Below are positions 15,878 through 24,580 of a DNA stretch of 39,244 nucleotides, in pieces. The notes under the pieces are model-generated. The model was given only the letters and a program-made list of their open reading frames with translations, made no database searches and was not told the origin of the DNA. A program made the position numbers and the translations under genes. How positions within the stretch are numbered: the stretch's first letter is position 1; every line of letters begins with the position of its first letter. This DNA is from Pseudomonadota bacterium (lineage in GTDB: Bacteria > Pseudomonadota > Gammaproteobacteria > Pseudomonadales > Halieaceae): contig PKCZ01000032.1 of assembly GCA_002862405.1 (NCBI GenBank), positions 1 through 39,244 of the forward strand, in the 5' to 3' direction.

Positions 15878-16756
15878 TTAAATGTCACCTAGGTAACACT
15901 TATCGTGTTGAAAAGTTACATTTTTTAAGTTTAGCGAATCTCGCCGCCAGTTCACGGTCGCCAGCTGCAAAATATCCTCAACGCAATCCACGTCTTGTGG
16001 GGGAGTTGGCTGTCCTAGAAAGGCCAAGGCGCGGCGAAGATTGGCGTTCGGAGTATCGCTATCAATCGCCTGGGCCCCGGTTTGTTTACTGAGCTTATTA
16101 CCTGATTGATCGGTGACGATGGGTAAATGACCGTACTCGGGCGACAGGCGTCCGAGGGTTTGATGAAGCATCATTTGGCGGAGGCTCGATTCAAGCAGAT
16201 CGGCACCGCGAATCACGTGGGTGTAGCCCTCATCGAGGTCATCGATTGCCGTTGCCAACTGATACGCGATCAGTCCATCCCTACGTTTAACTATGAAGTT
16301 ACTGGGTATAGCCGACGCATGCTGTTCCCCAAGAAATAGGTCCTTGACTCGGTCGGGGGCAGCACTTGGTAAATGAAAACGTAGGCTGCCTTCAATATCT
16401 TGGCGATTCCTACAGTCTGAAACGCAGGCGCCAAGCTCACCCAAGGTGGCTCTGGTGCAAAGGCAGTCGAACAAATGACCCCTATTTCTGAGTTTGGACA
16501 ATGCCTCCTCATGCGCTTCACGACGCTGGCTTTGGAAAATAATAGGCCCATCCCAGGTCAGGCCATGGCTCTCTAAGCAGTGGGGAATGGATCCGAAGCT
16601 CACTTTATCGTGGCGCGGTGGATCAATGTCGTCGATACGAAGCCGCCACTCGCCCTCATGTGATCGAGCATCGAGAAAGCTACCTAAAGCTGTGACCAAG
16701 GAGCCCATGTGAAGTGGGCCCGTGGGAGATGGAGCAAATCGTCCTCGATAGATCAA
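15878..16756 (-). CDS. gluQ: Glutamyl-Q tRNA(Asp) synthetase
   Basis: GluQ-RS is a truncated glutamyl-tRNA synthetase that lacks the anticodon-binding part and attaches glutamate to queuosine-34 of tRNA-Asp. The 292-residue protein has RFAPSPTGPLHMGSL (HIGH-like) near its start and GNKLSKQTG (KMSKS-like) in the second half. Cysteines at CLC and CVSDC form the zinc-binding site. The start is a TTG at 16756; nothing better precedes the conserved N-terminus and an in-frame stop lies just upstream. It starts 19 bp after the dksA stop, the common dksA-gluQ arrangement. Confidence 0.93.
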   Translation of the reverse strand: MIYRGRFAPSPTGPLHMGSLVTALGSFLDARSHEGEWRLRIDDIDPPRHDKVSFGSIPHCLESHGLTWDGPIIFQSQRREAHEEALSKLRNRGHLFDCLCTRATLGELGACVSDCRNRQDIEGSLRFHLPSAAPDRVKDLFLGEQHASAIPSNFIVKRRDGLIAYQLATAIDDLDEGYTHVIRGADLLESSLRQMMLHQTLGRLSPEYGHLPIVTDQSGNKLSKQTGAQAIDSDTPNANLRRALAFLGQPTPPQDVDCVEDILQLATVNWRRDSLNLKNVTFQHDKCYLGDI

Positions 16757-16775
16757 GTCCGTAGCGCCCCGCGTA

Positions 16776-17582
16776 TTAACCTAGCTCTTGGCGTTCCTTG
16801 ATCTCTGCCAAGGTCTTGCAATCAATGCAAAGTGTCGCCGTGGGCCGTGCTTCTAACCGTTGAAAGCCGATTTCGATACCGCAGGCATCGCAGTAACCGT
16901 AATCGTCGATTGAAATTCGCTCTAGTGTGCCGTCAATCTTTTTGATCAGCTTGCGTTCACGATCGCGTGCGCGGAGCTCGAGGCTGAATTCTTCCTCTTG
17001 CGTTGCTCGGTCTGCTGGGTCAGGGAAGTTCGCGGCCTCGTCCTTCATATGACCAACGGTTTTGGTTACTTCATTTACGAGGTCGGCTCTCCAGCCCAAC
17101 AGAAGCTGACGAAAATGTTCCAGTTGCTCCTCGTTCATGTAGCTCTCACCGCGCGATGGCTTGTATGGCTTGAAGTTATCGAAGTTCTGAACCTCACCGA
17201 CAGCGCGAGCCACATTTGACGGTGCTTTTGCTTTTGACTTTGCTTTAGTCTTCGGCGCTGCCGTTGCCTTTGTCGCTGGCTTGGGTTTCGCTGCAGCTTT
17301 CTTAGCAGGCGCCGCTTTGGTTTTAGGTGGCGCCGTGGCTTTAGGCGTTGCCTTCGCAACTTTTGCCTTGGGAGCCGCTTTTGCTTTAGGAGCCGCTTTG
17401 GCTTTGGGCTCTGCCTTCGCAGCCTTCGCCTTTGGCGCTGCTTTTGCTTTCGGAGCCGCTTTGGCTTTGGGCTCTGCCTTCGCAGCCTTCGCCTTTGGCG
17501 CTGCTTTCGCTTTCGGAGCCGCTTTTGCCTTGGGAGCCGCTTTGGCTTTTGCCTTGGTTTCCGTTGTCTTCTTAGTTGCCAT
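16776..17582 (-). CDS. dksA: RNA polymerase-binding regulator DksA with basic N-terminal extension
   Basis: DksA enters the RNA polymerase secondary channel and, with ppGpp, adjusts transcription of rRNA and amino-acid genes. The last 120 residues (149-268) are a standard DksA: the coiled-coil tip DPADRA (188-193; E. coli D71, D74, A76), the EEEFSLELRARDRERKLIKKI helix, and a four-Cys zinc finger (C231, C234, C252, C255). Before it lie about 120 residues built almost only of Lys, Ala, Pro and Thr with tandem KAKAAPKAKAA units, resembling histone H1 or AlgP tails; E. coli DksA is 151 residues in total. The ATG at 17582 (MATKKTTETK) is chosen; the frame stays open further upstream but loses this composition. 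Confidence 0.9.
   Translation of the reverse strand: MATKKTTETKAKAKAAPKAKAAPKAKAAPKAKAAKAEPKAKAAPKAKAAPKAKAAKAEPKAKAAPKAKAAPKAKVAKATPKATAPPKTKAAPAKKAAAKPKPATKATAAPKTKAKSKAKAPSNVARAVGEVQNFDNFKPYKPSRGESYMNEEQLEHFRQLLLGWRADLVNEVTKTVGHMKDEAANFPDPADRATQEEEFSLELRARDRERKLIKKIDGTLERISIDDYGYCDACGIEIGFQRLEARPTATLCIDCKTLAEIKERQELG
17389..17514 (-). repeat. 63-bp tandem repeat in the dksA extension
   Basis: Two nearly identical 63-bp copies begin at 17389 and 17452, and the start of a third at 17515; the two full copies differ at about one base. Each encodes a 21-residue Lys/Ala/Pro/Glu unit inside the basic tail of DksA. Shorter AAPKAK-type units surround them. Near-identity at DNA level suggests recent duplication and a tendency to vary in length. 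Confidence 0.85.
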
Positions 17583-17690
17583 GTGGGTTTCCGTTGAAAC
17601 GCATGCGTAGTGGGGCGCAGTTGACCTGCGCGATTGGGCACGGGAAGCTATCAGAATTGAGGGCCGTTGACTAGCGGCTTTTGAGTGCGT

Positions 17691-17718
17691 TTGTAACATG
17701 GTGGCGAGAACGCATAAT
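17691..17718 (+). promoter_or_regulatory. Possible sigma-70 promoter for the M15 peptidase gene
   Basis: TTGTAA (17691-17696), a 16-bp spacer, then CATAAT (17713-17718). This would give a leader of about 25 bases. It lies in the 168-bp gap between the divergent dksA and M15 genes. It is a pattern match only. Confidence 0.35.
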
Positions 17719-17750
17719 TGCGGCTGTGTCGTGAGGTAGCAATAAGAAAC

Positions 17751-18428
17751 ATGACAGACCATTTGTTGGCATTAGGACTCTCGGAGCATGGACTGGTGGC
17801 CCATGACGAGCGCACCACGCTGGACTCCGAAGTATCACGACAGTTCGGGTTGCTTCAGCTTGACGCCAGAGCTGAAGGCTTTCAGCTAGTCGCTGCTTCC
17901 GGCTACCGCTCTTACGAATCGCAATTGACTATTTTCAATGCTAAGTGGCGGGGCGAACGTCCCGTGCTCGATGACGCTGACCGTCCGCTTAGCCGAGAGT
18001 TATATTCTGATGAGCAATGGTTGCATCGCATACTCCGGTTCTCAGCTTTGCCGGGTACATCTCGCCACCATTGGGGTACTGATCTCGATGTATTTGATCC
18101 AACGTTATTACCTGAGGATCAGAAACTCGCGTTAACGCCCAGCGAATATGGTGATAGCGGCTACTTTTCAGCACTGACTCAGTGGCTAAACCAGGCCATT
18201 GCTAGCGGACAATCTAGAGGCTTCGAGCGACCCTATGACGCTGACCGCGGGGGGGTATCCATAGAACCGTGGCACTTGAGTTACCTGCCGAGGGCGACCC
18301 AGCTGCGAGGTCATCAGTCTCCCGAGACGCTTCGTGAGTTATGGGATCAATCACCACACCTAAGACCAGAGGGGTTTGAGCTGCTCTCTCGGTGTTTGGA
18401 AGAGATCTTTGTTCGATACGTGCAGTAG
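17751..18428 (+). CDS. M15-family D-alanyl-D-alanine carboxypeptidase (VanY-like)
   Basis: This 225-residue zinc peptidase of the VanY/DacB type trims D-Ala from muropeptides. The visible signature comprises SGYRSYESQ (50-58), SRHHWGTDLD (104-113; zinc ligands H106 and D113) and EPWHLSY (172-178; catalytic E172, ligand H175). No signal peptide or membrane anchor is visible, so it appears cytoplasmic, unlike most relatives. That could suit recycling of cell-wall peptides; mpl lies 1.3 kb away. The ATG at 17751 is chosen; a TTG 33 bases upstream is possible. AATAAGAA, an AAN-type motif, fills the gap between the purine-rich GAGGT and the ATG. It ends 2 bp from the convergent pfp stop. Confidence 0.85.
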   Translation: MTDHLLALGLSEHGLVAHDERTTLDSEVSRQFGLLQLDARAEGFQLVAASGYRSYESQLTIFNAKWRGERPVLDDADRPLSRELYSDEQWLHRILRFSALPGTSRHHWGTDLDVFDPTLLPEDQKLALTPSEYGDSGYFSALTQWLNQAIASGQSRGFERPYDADRGGVSIEPWHLSYLPRATQLRGHQSPETLRELWDQSPHLRPEGFELLSRCLEEIFVRYVQ

Positions 18429-18430
18429 GT

Positions 18431-19702
18431 TTACCAGCGCTCGTCAGACGGGAGCTTTTTGTCCACAAGGTGTTTCTCGAGTTTTACGTAGGTCGGGAGA
18501 CCGTTGGAGTACTCCGGGTAGGCTTCCCCCGCGATGAGAGGGGCAAAGTAGCGACGAGCCTTCGCAGTGATACCAAAGCCGTCATCGCTGAAAAAGCTTT
18601 TAGGCATCATTTTTTCTTGATTTGCAACCTCGTCTAGTGGTGCGGTGCCTATTCGCCATTGATAAGGAGCATCACTTACACGCTCGATAGTGGGCATCAG
18701 CGCATTCTTTCCTTCCATCGCGAGGTCAACAGCGGCTTTGCCCAGCGCAAAGGCCTGATCGAGATCGGTCTGACTCGCAATGTGACGCGCTGCGCGCTGT
18801 AAATAATCGGCGACAGCCCAATGATGCTTGTAGCCATGAGCTTGCTTAATCAGATTGGCGAGCTTCGGCGCAAGACCTCCCAATTGAACATGGCCAAACG
18901 CGTCTCTGGATGTTGAGCCAGATAGCAACTGACCATCGGCTGTTTGGGTCCCTTCAGACGCTACGATCACACAGAAACCGTGTGTCTCAACGGTTTCTTT
19001 GACCTTCGTCAGGAACCGCGCTTCGTCGAAGGCTATCTCGGGAAACAAAATAATATGTGGTGCGGCGCCTTGTTCATTTGCCGCTAAGCCGGCGGCGCCT
19101 GCTATCCAACCGGCGTGCCGACCCATGACCTCCAGAATGAACACCTTCGTCGACGTGGCGCACATGCTCGCAATGTCCATGGCGGCCTCTTGGGTTGATA
19201 CGGCAACGTACTTGGCCACCGAGCCAAACCCAGGGCAGTTGTCGGTAACTGGCAGGTCGTTATCAATGGTTTTGGGGACGTGAATCGCCTGCAGAGGAAA
19301 GCCCATTTTCTCGCCAATCTCCGATACCTTTTGACAGGTATCGGCTGAGTCTCCGCCGCCGTTGTAAAAGAAGTAACGGATATTGTGCGCTCGGAAGACC
19401 TCGATCAAACGCTCGTATTCGGCTCGATTCTCATCGATGCCTTTGAGCTTGTAGCGGCAGGAACCAAAGGCGCCCGAAGGCGTCGTCATGAGACCTTGAA
19501 TAGCTTCTGAGGATTCTTGTGAAACATCGATTAGCTCTTCGCGAAGTGCGCCAAGAATACCGTTCTGCCCTGCATAGATTTTTCCAATCTTGTTGGGATA
19601 GGCCGCTGCTGCTTGGATGACCCCCAGTGCGCTGGCATTGATGACAGCCGTAACGCCACCGGATTGAGCATAAAAGGCGTTTGGGGCTTGATCTGCAGAC
19701 AT
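18431..19702 (-). CDS. pfp: Pyrophosphate-dependent 6-phosphofructokinase
   Basis: The enzyme interconverts fructose-6-phosphate and fructose-1,6-bisphosphate using PPi, and so can work in glycolysis or gluconeogenesis. In the 423-residue protein the donor-site motif reads GGGDS (115-119), with Asp where ATP enzymes have Gly. The following motif is PKTIDND (143-149), with Lys144 where ATP enzymes have Gly. Both are marks of PPi use. GRHAGW and the later SGSTSRDAFGHVQLGG are also family-like. The ATG at 19702 is preceded by AAGGAG; an upstream in-frame start adds 14 residues with no better signal. The gene is divergent from mpl and convergent with the M15 peptidase. Confidence 0.93.
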   Translation of the reverse strand: MSADQAPNAFYAQSGGVTAVINASALGVIQAAAAYPNKIGKIYAGQNGILGALREELIDVSQESSEAIQGLMTTPSGAFGSCRYKLKGIDENRAEYERLIEVFRAHNIRYFFYNGGGDSADTCQKVSEIGEKMGFPLQAIHVPKTIDNDLPVTDNCPGFGSVAKYVAVSTQEAAMDIASMCATSTKVFILEVMGRHAGWIAGAAGLAANEQGAAPHIILFPEIAFDEARFLTKVKETVETHGFCVIVASEGTQTADGQLLSGSTSRDAFGHVQLGGLAPKLANLIKQAHGYKHHWAVADYLQRAARHIASQTDLDQAFALGKAAVDLAMEGKNALMPTIERVSDAPYQWRIGTAPLDEVANQEKMMPKSFFSDDGFGITAKARRYFAPLIAGEAYPEYSNGLPTYVKLEKHLVDKKLPSDERW

Positions 19703-19776
19703 CGGTGGCTCCTTGTGCGGCTGACTTAAGATCATAGAGAACATGATACGCTTGTAGCTGCATTTTGGAGCGCTTG

Positions 19777-21132
19777 ATGTCTAAACGCGTACACATACTC
19801 GGTATTTGCGGCACCTTCATGGGTGGGGTGGCGCTTCTAGCGCGCGAGTTGGGGTACGAGGTAACAGGATCTGACGTCAATGTTTATCCCCCCATGAGCA
19901 CCATGCTCGACACCGAGGGTATCGCTGTTCAGGAGGGATATTCGTCTGAGTATTTGAAGCCTGCGCCCGATCTGGTCGTGATCGGTAACGCCCTGTCTCG
20001 GGGCAATGAAGCTGTTGAATATGTACTTGACCAGCAAATACCCTATTTGTCTGGCCCGCAATGGCTGGGTGAAAATTTATTGCAGGGCCGACACGTTGCG
20101 GCCATCTCCGGCACTCACGGTAAAACGACTACATCATCCATGCTGACCTGGATACTTGAACGCGAAGGTCTGAATCCTGGTTTCCTCATTGGGGGCGTGC
20201 CCTATGGGTTTGAGGGGTCTGCGAGACTGGGGCTGGGGCCGTTTGTCGTTGAAGCAGACGAATACGATTCGGCCTTTTTCGACAAGCGATCAAAGTTCGT
20301 TCATTACAAGCCTCAAACCTTGGTGGTGAACAACCTTGAGTTCGATCATGCTGACATTTTTACCGATCTCAATGCGATTCAGACACAGTTCCATCACTTA
20401 GTCCGCTGTATTCCCTCGAGTGGACACATTATCGCCAGCAAGGGTGATGCGATTGATGAAGTCCTGAATCGCGGGTGCTGGACACCAGTCAGCCGCCTTG
20501 ACACTGGCTCGCCAGATGATTGGTGGGTGCAGGCTCGAGATAACCATTTTGGCGAGTTCGAGATCGGCTCGCCCGCAGGCGATAGCGGATCAGTTATGTG
20601 GGGACTGATTGGCCGCCACAACGCTGAAAACGCCTTGGCAGCTGTTGCCGCCGCGCACGATATTGGCGTTAGTGTGAAGAATGCCTGCGAAGCCCTGTGT
20701 CGATTCGAAGGGGTTAAGCGACGGCTAGAGCTCTTGGGGAAACCCAATGAAATTGCTGTCTACGATGATTTTGCTCATCATCCGACAGCGGTAAAAACCA
20801 CGCTTGAAGGCCTTCGCAACGCTGCAGGTGAGAAGAGAGTGGTTGCAGTCATCGAGATTCGTTCAAACACAATGAAGCGCGGGACTCATAAAGAGGAGCT
20901 TGTGCCTGCGACGGAGCATGCAGATCTCGTATTTTGGTTCGAGCCGGGGGGGCTTGATTGGTCCATGACCGAAGCCGCATCGGAACTCAATGGGCATTTT
21001 GTGTTCAGAGATACGAATCAGCTGCATGACGCGTTAGTCCAGCAACTTCATAGCGGTGATCATGTTGTGATCATGAGTAATGGAAGCTTCTCCGGTATCC
21101 ACCGGCAGTTGCTACAATCGCTGTCATCGTAG
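19777..21132 (+). CDS. mpl: UDP-MurNAc:L-Ala-gamma-D-Glu-meso-DAP ligase (murein peptide ligase)
   Basis: Mpl reattaches the tripeptide recovered from old peptidoglycan to UDP-MurNAc, saving cell-wall precursors. The 451-residue protein is a Mur ligase: N-terminal HILGICGTFMGG, ATP-binding SGTHGKTTT (112-119), VEADEYDSAFFDKRSKFVHY, NNLEFDHADIF, and DDFAHHPTAV in the C-terminal domain. The GICGTFMGG start and the DEYDSAFFDKRSKF block are Mpl-like rather than MurC-like. The ATG at 19777 follows GGAG. It is 24 bp before the RND gene, probably in one operon. Confidence 0.94.
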   Translation: MSKRVHILGICGTFMGGVALLARELGYEVTGSDVNVYPPMSTMLDTEGIAVQEGYSSEYLKPAPDLVVIGNALSRGNEAVEYVLDQQIPYLSGPQWLGENLLQGRHVAAISGTHGKTTTSSMLTWILEREGLNPGFLIGGVPYGFEGSARLGLGPFVVEADEYDSAFFDKRSKFVHYKPQTLVVNNLEFDHADIFTDLNAIQTQFHHLVRCIPSSGHIIASKGDAIDEVLNRGCWTPVSRLDTGSPDDWWVQARDNHFGEFEIGSPAGDSGSVMWGLIGRHNAENALAAVAAAHDIGVSVKNACEALCRFEGVKRRLELLGKPNEIAVYDDFAHHPTAVKTTLEGLRNAAGEKRVVAVIEIRSNTMKRGTHKEELVPATEHADLVFWFEPGGLDWSMTEAASELNGHFVFRDTNQLHDALVQQLHSGDHVVIMSNGSFSGIHRQLLQSLSS

Positions 21133-21156
21133 GACAGCTTTCACGGAGTTTTCAGT

Positions 21157-23724
21157 TTGTCGATTTATGAGCGGGCGATCTCTCGTCACTTTAGTCTAGT
21201 TGTTCTCTTCATAATGGTTCTGGCCGGTCTTGCTGTGTCGCAACTGGACAAGGTTCGCTTGGATGCGTCATCGGATTCGCTACTACTTCAGGGCGACCCC
21301 GATTTGGCTTTTTTCAGAGAGGCAACCGATCGCTACGAGAGCTATGAGTTCCTAATCCTCACCTGGGAGCCTGCAACGCCTCTCTTGAGTGAGGAGTCGT
21401 TAGAGGGTCTTGCGGGTCTGGTTGATGATCTGGAGGCTGTGGAAGGGGTTAGAGCCGTGACCTCAGCTCTAGATGTGCCTTTGTTGGAAAGCCCTCCGAT
21501 TTCGCTTATCGATCTCTCAGATTTAGACGCAATCTCGACGCTTAGAAATCCCAATGTGAATCGTGGGCTCGCGCTGACGGAATTTACGACAAGCCAGCTT
21601 TATCGAAATTTGCTAGTGAGTGAGGGAGGGGATCTCACCGCTGTCCAAGTCACTCTAGAGCCGAACAAAGAAATTGAACGATTGGGTGATTTGCGGGATG
21701 AATTGCGACGTCAGGTGGTGTCTGGTGCATCACCCGCTGTGGAACAGGAGCTCGCGGGTGTGGAGTCGGCTTATGACCAGGCGACGCGCACCGTAAATGC
21801 TGAGCGTGCGGAGCTGGTGGCCAGCGTCCGCGCTGTGGCAGACACCTACCGGGGGCAAAGCCAAATTTTCGTCGGTGGTGTTCCTATGATCGCAGCCGAT
21901 ATGCTCGATTTTGTGCAGGATGACCTCGTGACCTTTGGGCTGGCCATTATTGGTGTCATGGTCGGCATGCTGGCACTGATCTTCCGGGACTACCGGTGGG
22001 TGATTGTACCTATTGTCAGTTGCTCGCTCTCGGCCCTAATTATGGTAGGAATCCTTGGATTCACAGACTGGCGGATGACCGTTATTTCTTCCAACTTTGT
22101 GGCTGTTCTTCTGGTAGTAGCCTTGGCACTCGCCATTCATCTGGTGGTGCGCTATCGCGAACTCGAAGTAAAAGAGCCTGATTTATCCCGAGCTGCAAGG
22201 GCCGTGCGTGCGGCACAACTCATGTTCGTGCCCTGCTTTTATACTGCTGTCACAACCATGGTGGCGTTCACCTCATTGGTGGTGGCCGGCATCAAGCCAG
22301 TGATTGATTTTGGTTGGATGATGACTGCAGGCATTGTTGTTGCCTTCCTTATTAGCTTTACCTTGGTGCCTGCCCTGATTGCTTTGCTACCCGAGCTCAA
22401 TGCAGCGGGCGCGACAGATGAGATGAGTATGACGCGACGATTTGCTGTTGCGGTCGAGCGATTCGGTAGCACGGTGATCGCGGTGACTGGCCTGTTGGTG
22501 ATTTTGGTGGCCATTGGTCTGTCGCGACTACAGGTTGAAAATCGATTCATTGACTACTTCAAAGACACTACTGAGATTTATCAAGGTATGGAGCTTTTGG
22601 ACTCTCGGCTCGGTGGCACCATACCGCTCGATATTATTTTGTACCCGCCCGCGGAAGAGGTAGCGGCGGCTGCGGCGTTTGCCAATGAGGGAGTGGATGA
22701 TGGATTTATCGATGAGGACTTTGATGACTTGGAAGCCGTCGACGCCGAGTCGGGTTTTGAGGGTAACGATGACCTTTGGGAAGATGACCCCTTTGGTGAG
22801 GATGTGTCGTTCGCCGATGAGAACTCGGCAGAGATTGGGTACTGGTTCTCTCTCGAGGGCCGTGACTTAATCGATCAAATCCACAGCATTGTTGAGTCTC
22901 GTGAAGAGTCAGGGAAAGTATTATCCCTATCGACAGGCTTCTCGGTTATGGATCGCCTGTACGATGACAAGCTGGGAAGTGTAGAGCTCGCGCTTGTTGA
23001 AAGGAGTTTGCCTGAGGAGGTTGCCGAGGTACTTATCGCGCCTTACTACGACCCGGTCGAGCAGCAGGCACGCATCACCGTGCGAGCGATGGAAACCAGT
23101 AAAACCCTCCGCAGAGCTGAGTATTTAGAATCGCTCTACGCACAAATACTGGCCGACACTGGTCTCGACGAGACGCGAGTTAAATTTACGGGTTTGTTGG
23201 TCCTCTATAACAACGTGTTACAAAGCCTCTACGCCTCTCAAATTCTTACTCTGGGTACTGTGTTTTTCGCCATCGGACTCATGTTTCTGGCGCTTTTCCG
23301 GTCGGTATCGCTTGCCTTTTTAGGGCTTGCACCGAATGTCCTTGCTGCGGGATTAGTCTTGGGCGTCATGGGCCTCGCGGGTATTCCCCTCGATATAATG
23401 ACCATTACCATTGCCGCGATCGTGGTCGGTATGGGCGTCGATAACTGCATCCACTATATCCACAGATTTCGCAACGAGTTTGCAGTCGATAAGAACTATC
23501 GCGAGGCCATGTATCGAAGCCACGGAAGCATTGGACGGGCTATGTATTACACAACCCTGACCGTCGTTGTTGGCTTTTCGATGCTGACCTTATCCAATTT
23601 CACACCGAGTATTTATTTTGGTGTCCTGACCGTGATGGCAATGCTTGCAGCAGTCATGGGTGCCCTACTCCTACTTCCCAAGTTAATGCTTACGTTTAAA
23701 CCCCTTGGACCCGAGGCTGCCTAA
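21157..23724 (+). CDS. RND/MMPL-superfamily exporter
   Basis: This 855-residue inner-membrane protein has the RND layout. One N-terminal span is followed by a periplasmic domain and a five-span block starting near LVTFGLAIIGVMVGMLALIF; the pattern then repeats in the second half. It is shorter than tripartite drug pumps and fits the COG1033/MMPL group of predicted lipid or hydrophobe exporters. The second periplasmic domain carries a strongly acidic insert (about residues 498-561) with almost no positive charge. The start is a TTG at 21157 preceded by CGGAG. Its stop overlaps the next ATG. Substrate unknown. Confidence 0.85.
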   Translation: MSIYERAISRHFSLVVLFIMVLAGLAVSQLDKVRLDASSDSLLLQGDPDLAFFREATDRYESYEFLILTWEPATPLLSEESLEGLAGLVDDLEAVEGVRAVTSALDVPLLESPPISLIDLSDLDAISTLRNPNVNRGLALTEFTTSQLYRNLLVSEGGDLTAVQVTLEPNKEIERLGDLRDELRRQVVSGASPAVEQELAGVESAYDQATRTVNAERAELVASVRAVADTYRGQSQIFVGGVPMIAADMLDFVQDDLVTFGLAIIGVMVGMLALIFRDYRWVIVPIVSCSLSALIMVGILGFTDWRMTVISSNFVAVLLVVALALAIHLVVRYRELEVKEPDLSRAARAVRAAQLMFVPCFYTAVTTMVAFTSLVVAGIKPVIDFGWMMTAGIVVAFLISFTLVPALIALLPELNAAGATDEMSMTRRFAVAVERFGSTVIAVTGLLVILVAIGLSRLQVENRFIDYFKDTTEIYQGMELLDSRLGGTIPLDIILYPPAEEVAAAAAFANEGVDDGFIDEDFDDLEAVDAESGFEGNDDLWEDDPFGEDVSFADENSAEIGYWFSLEGRDLIDQIHSIVESREESGKVLSLSTGFSVMDRLYDDKLGSVELALVERSLPEEVAEVLIAPYYDPVEQQARITVRAMETSKTLRRAEYLESLYAQILADTGLDETRVKFTGLLVLYNNVLQSLYASQILTLGTVFFAIGLMFLALFRSVSLAFLGLAPNVLAAGLVLGVMGLAGIPLDIMTITIAAIVVGMGVDNCIHYIHRFRNEFAVDKNYREAMYRSHGSIGRAMYYTTLTVVVGFSMLTLSNFTPSIYFGVLTVMAMLAAVMGALLLLPKLMLTFKPLGPEAA

Positions 23725-23987
23725 TGGAATGTCGAGTTGGGTGCGGTGCCTGCTGCATCGTGCCAGCGATATACACCCCCTTTCATGGCATGCCCAATGG
23801 GAAGGGGCAGGGGGAGCGATGTGTGCATCTTGATGACAACTGGCTCTGTGGATTGTTCGGCGACCCGCGACGCCCAGCGTGCTGTAGCCAATTTCAGGCG
23901 GAAGTCGCCGTTTGCGGTAGCTCGAGAGAAGACGCGCTACAGTTGTTGACTGAACTCGAAGTATTGAGCGATCCAAAAGGAGCCTGA
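23724..23987 (+). CDS. YkgJ-type cysteine-cluster protein
   Basis: This 87-residue protein has nine cysteines (residues 3, 7, 10, 11, 33, 42, 53, 54, 64) in the CxxxCGxCC...C...C...CC arrangement of the YkgJ/UPF0153 family, predicted to hold zinc or an iron-sulfur cluster. The exact role is unknown. The ATG overlaps the RND stop by one base (TAATG), and the LON-domain gene begins two bases after its stop, so all three are translationally linked. Confidence 0.82.
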   Translation: MECRVGCGACCIVPAIYTPFHGMPNGKGQGERCVHLDDNWLCGLFGDPRRPACCSQFQAEVAVCGSSREDALQLLTELEVLSDPKGA

Positions 23988-23988
23988 A

Positions 23989-24579
23989 TTGACCGATATC
24001 CCTTTATTTCCTCTTGGAACTGTCCTTTTCCCCTCGGGTCGCCTACCACTGCAGATCTTTGAGCGGCGTTATGTGGATATGATTTCCAAGTGCATGCGTG
24101 AGGGCGCCGGCTTTGGTGTTGTGTGGATCAGGCGCGGCTCGGAGGTTGCCGAGGCGTCGGTAACAAATCTTGACCTCGGTGACTACGGGACGATGGCGAC
24201 GATTGTTGACTGGGATCAGCTTCCCAATGGTTTGCTCGGGATTACGATTGAAGGCGCGGAGCGTTTCCATATCGAAGAGGTGTGGCGGGAAGATTCAGGT
24301 CTCAACATGGCGCGAGTCGATATAGAGCCCTCTCCTGACGTAGTTGAGATTCCGGAAGAGGGCCGTTCAATGATCGATGTGCTGGCTGGATTACAGCGTC
24401 ACCCAGAGGTGCGACGACTCGGTCTTACTGTTGATACGGGTAACGCATGGAACATCTGCCACGTACTGACCCAGCTTTTACCTATCGATAACTCAGTTAA
24501 ATATGAACTGCTGGGTATTACTGACATCAACGTTTATGTCGACGAATTGGATGAACTGTTAAGCGAACTCTCGGGCTAA
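23989..24579 (+). CDS. Stand-alone LON substrate-binding domain protein
   Basis: This 196-residue protein starts with IPLFPLGTVLFPSGRLPLQIFERRYVDM, the classic opening of the Lon N-terminal domain. It has no AAA+ ATPase or protease domain, so it may bind proteins or act as an adaptor. The TTG start at 23989 is preceded by AAAGGAG in the last codons of the YkgJ-type gene and is the only start giving the conserved N-terminus. The stop is one base from the convergent rnt stop. Confidence 0.88.
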   Translation: MTDIPLFPLGTVLFPSGRLPLQIFERRYVDMISKCMREGAGFGVVWIRRGSEVAEASVTNLDLGDYGTMATIVDWDQLPNGLLGITIEGAERFHIEEVWREDSGLNMARVDIEPSPDVVEIPEEGRSMIDVLAGLQRHPEVRRLGLTVDTGNAWNICHVLTQLLPIDNSVKYELLGITDINVYVDELDELLSELSG

Positions 24580-24580
24580 C

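Noticed and set aside
17135-17641. Arg/Gln/Lys-rich open frame overlapping the dksA repeat
   Set aside because: It is an alternative frame of the low-complexity repeat; the DksA frame joins to an intact conserved core.
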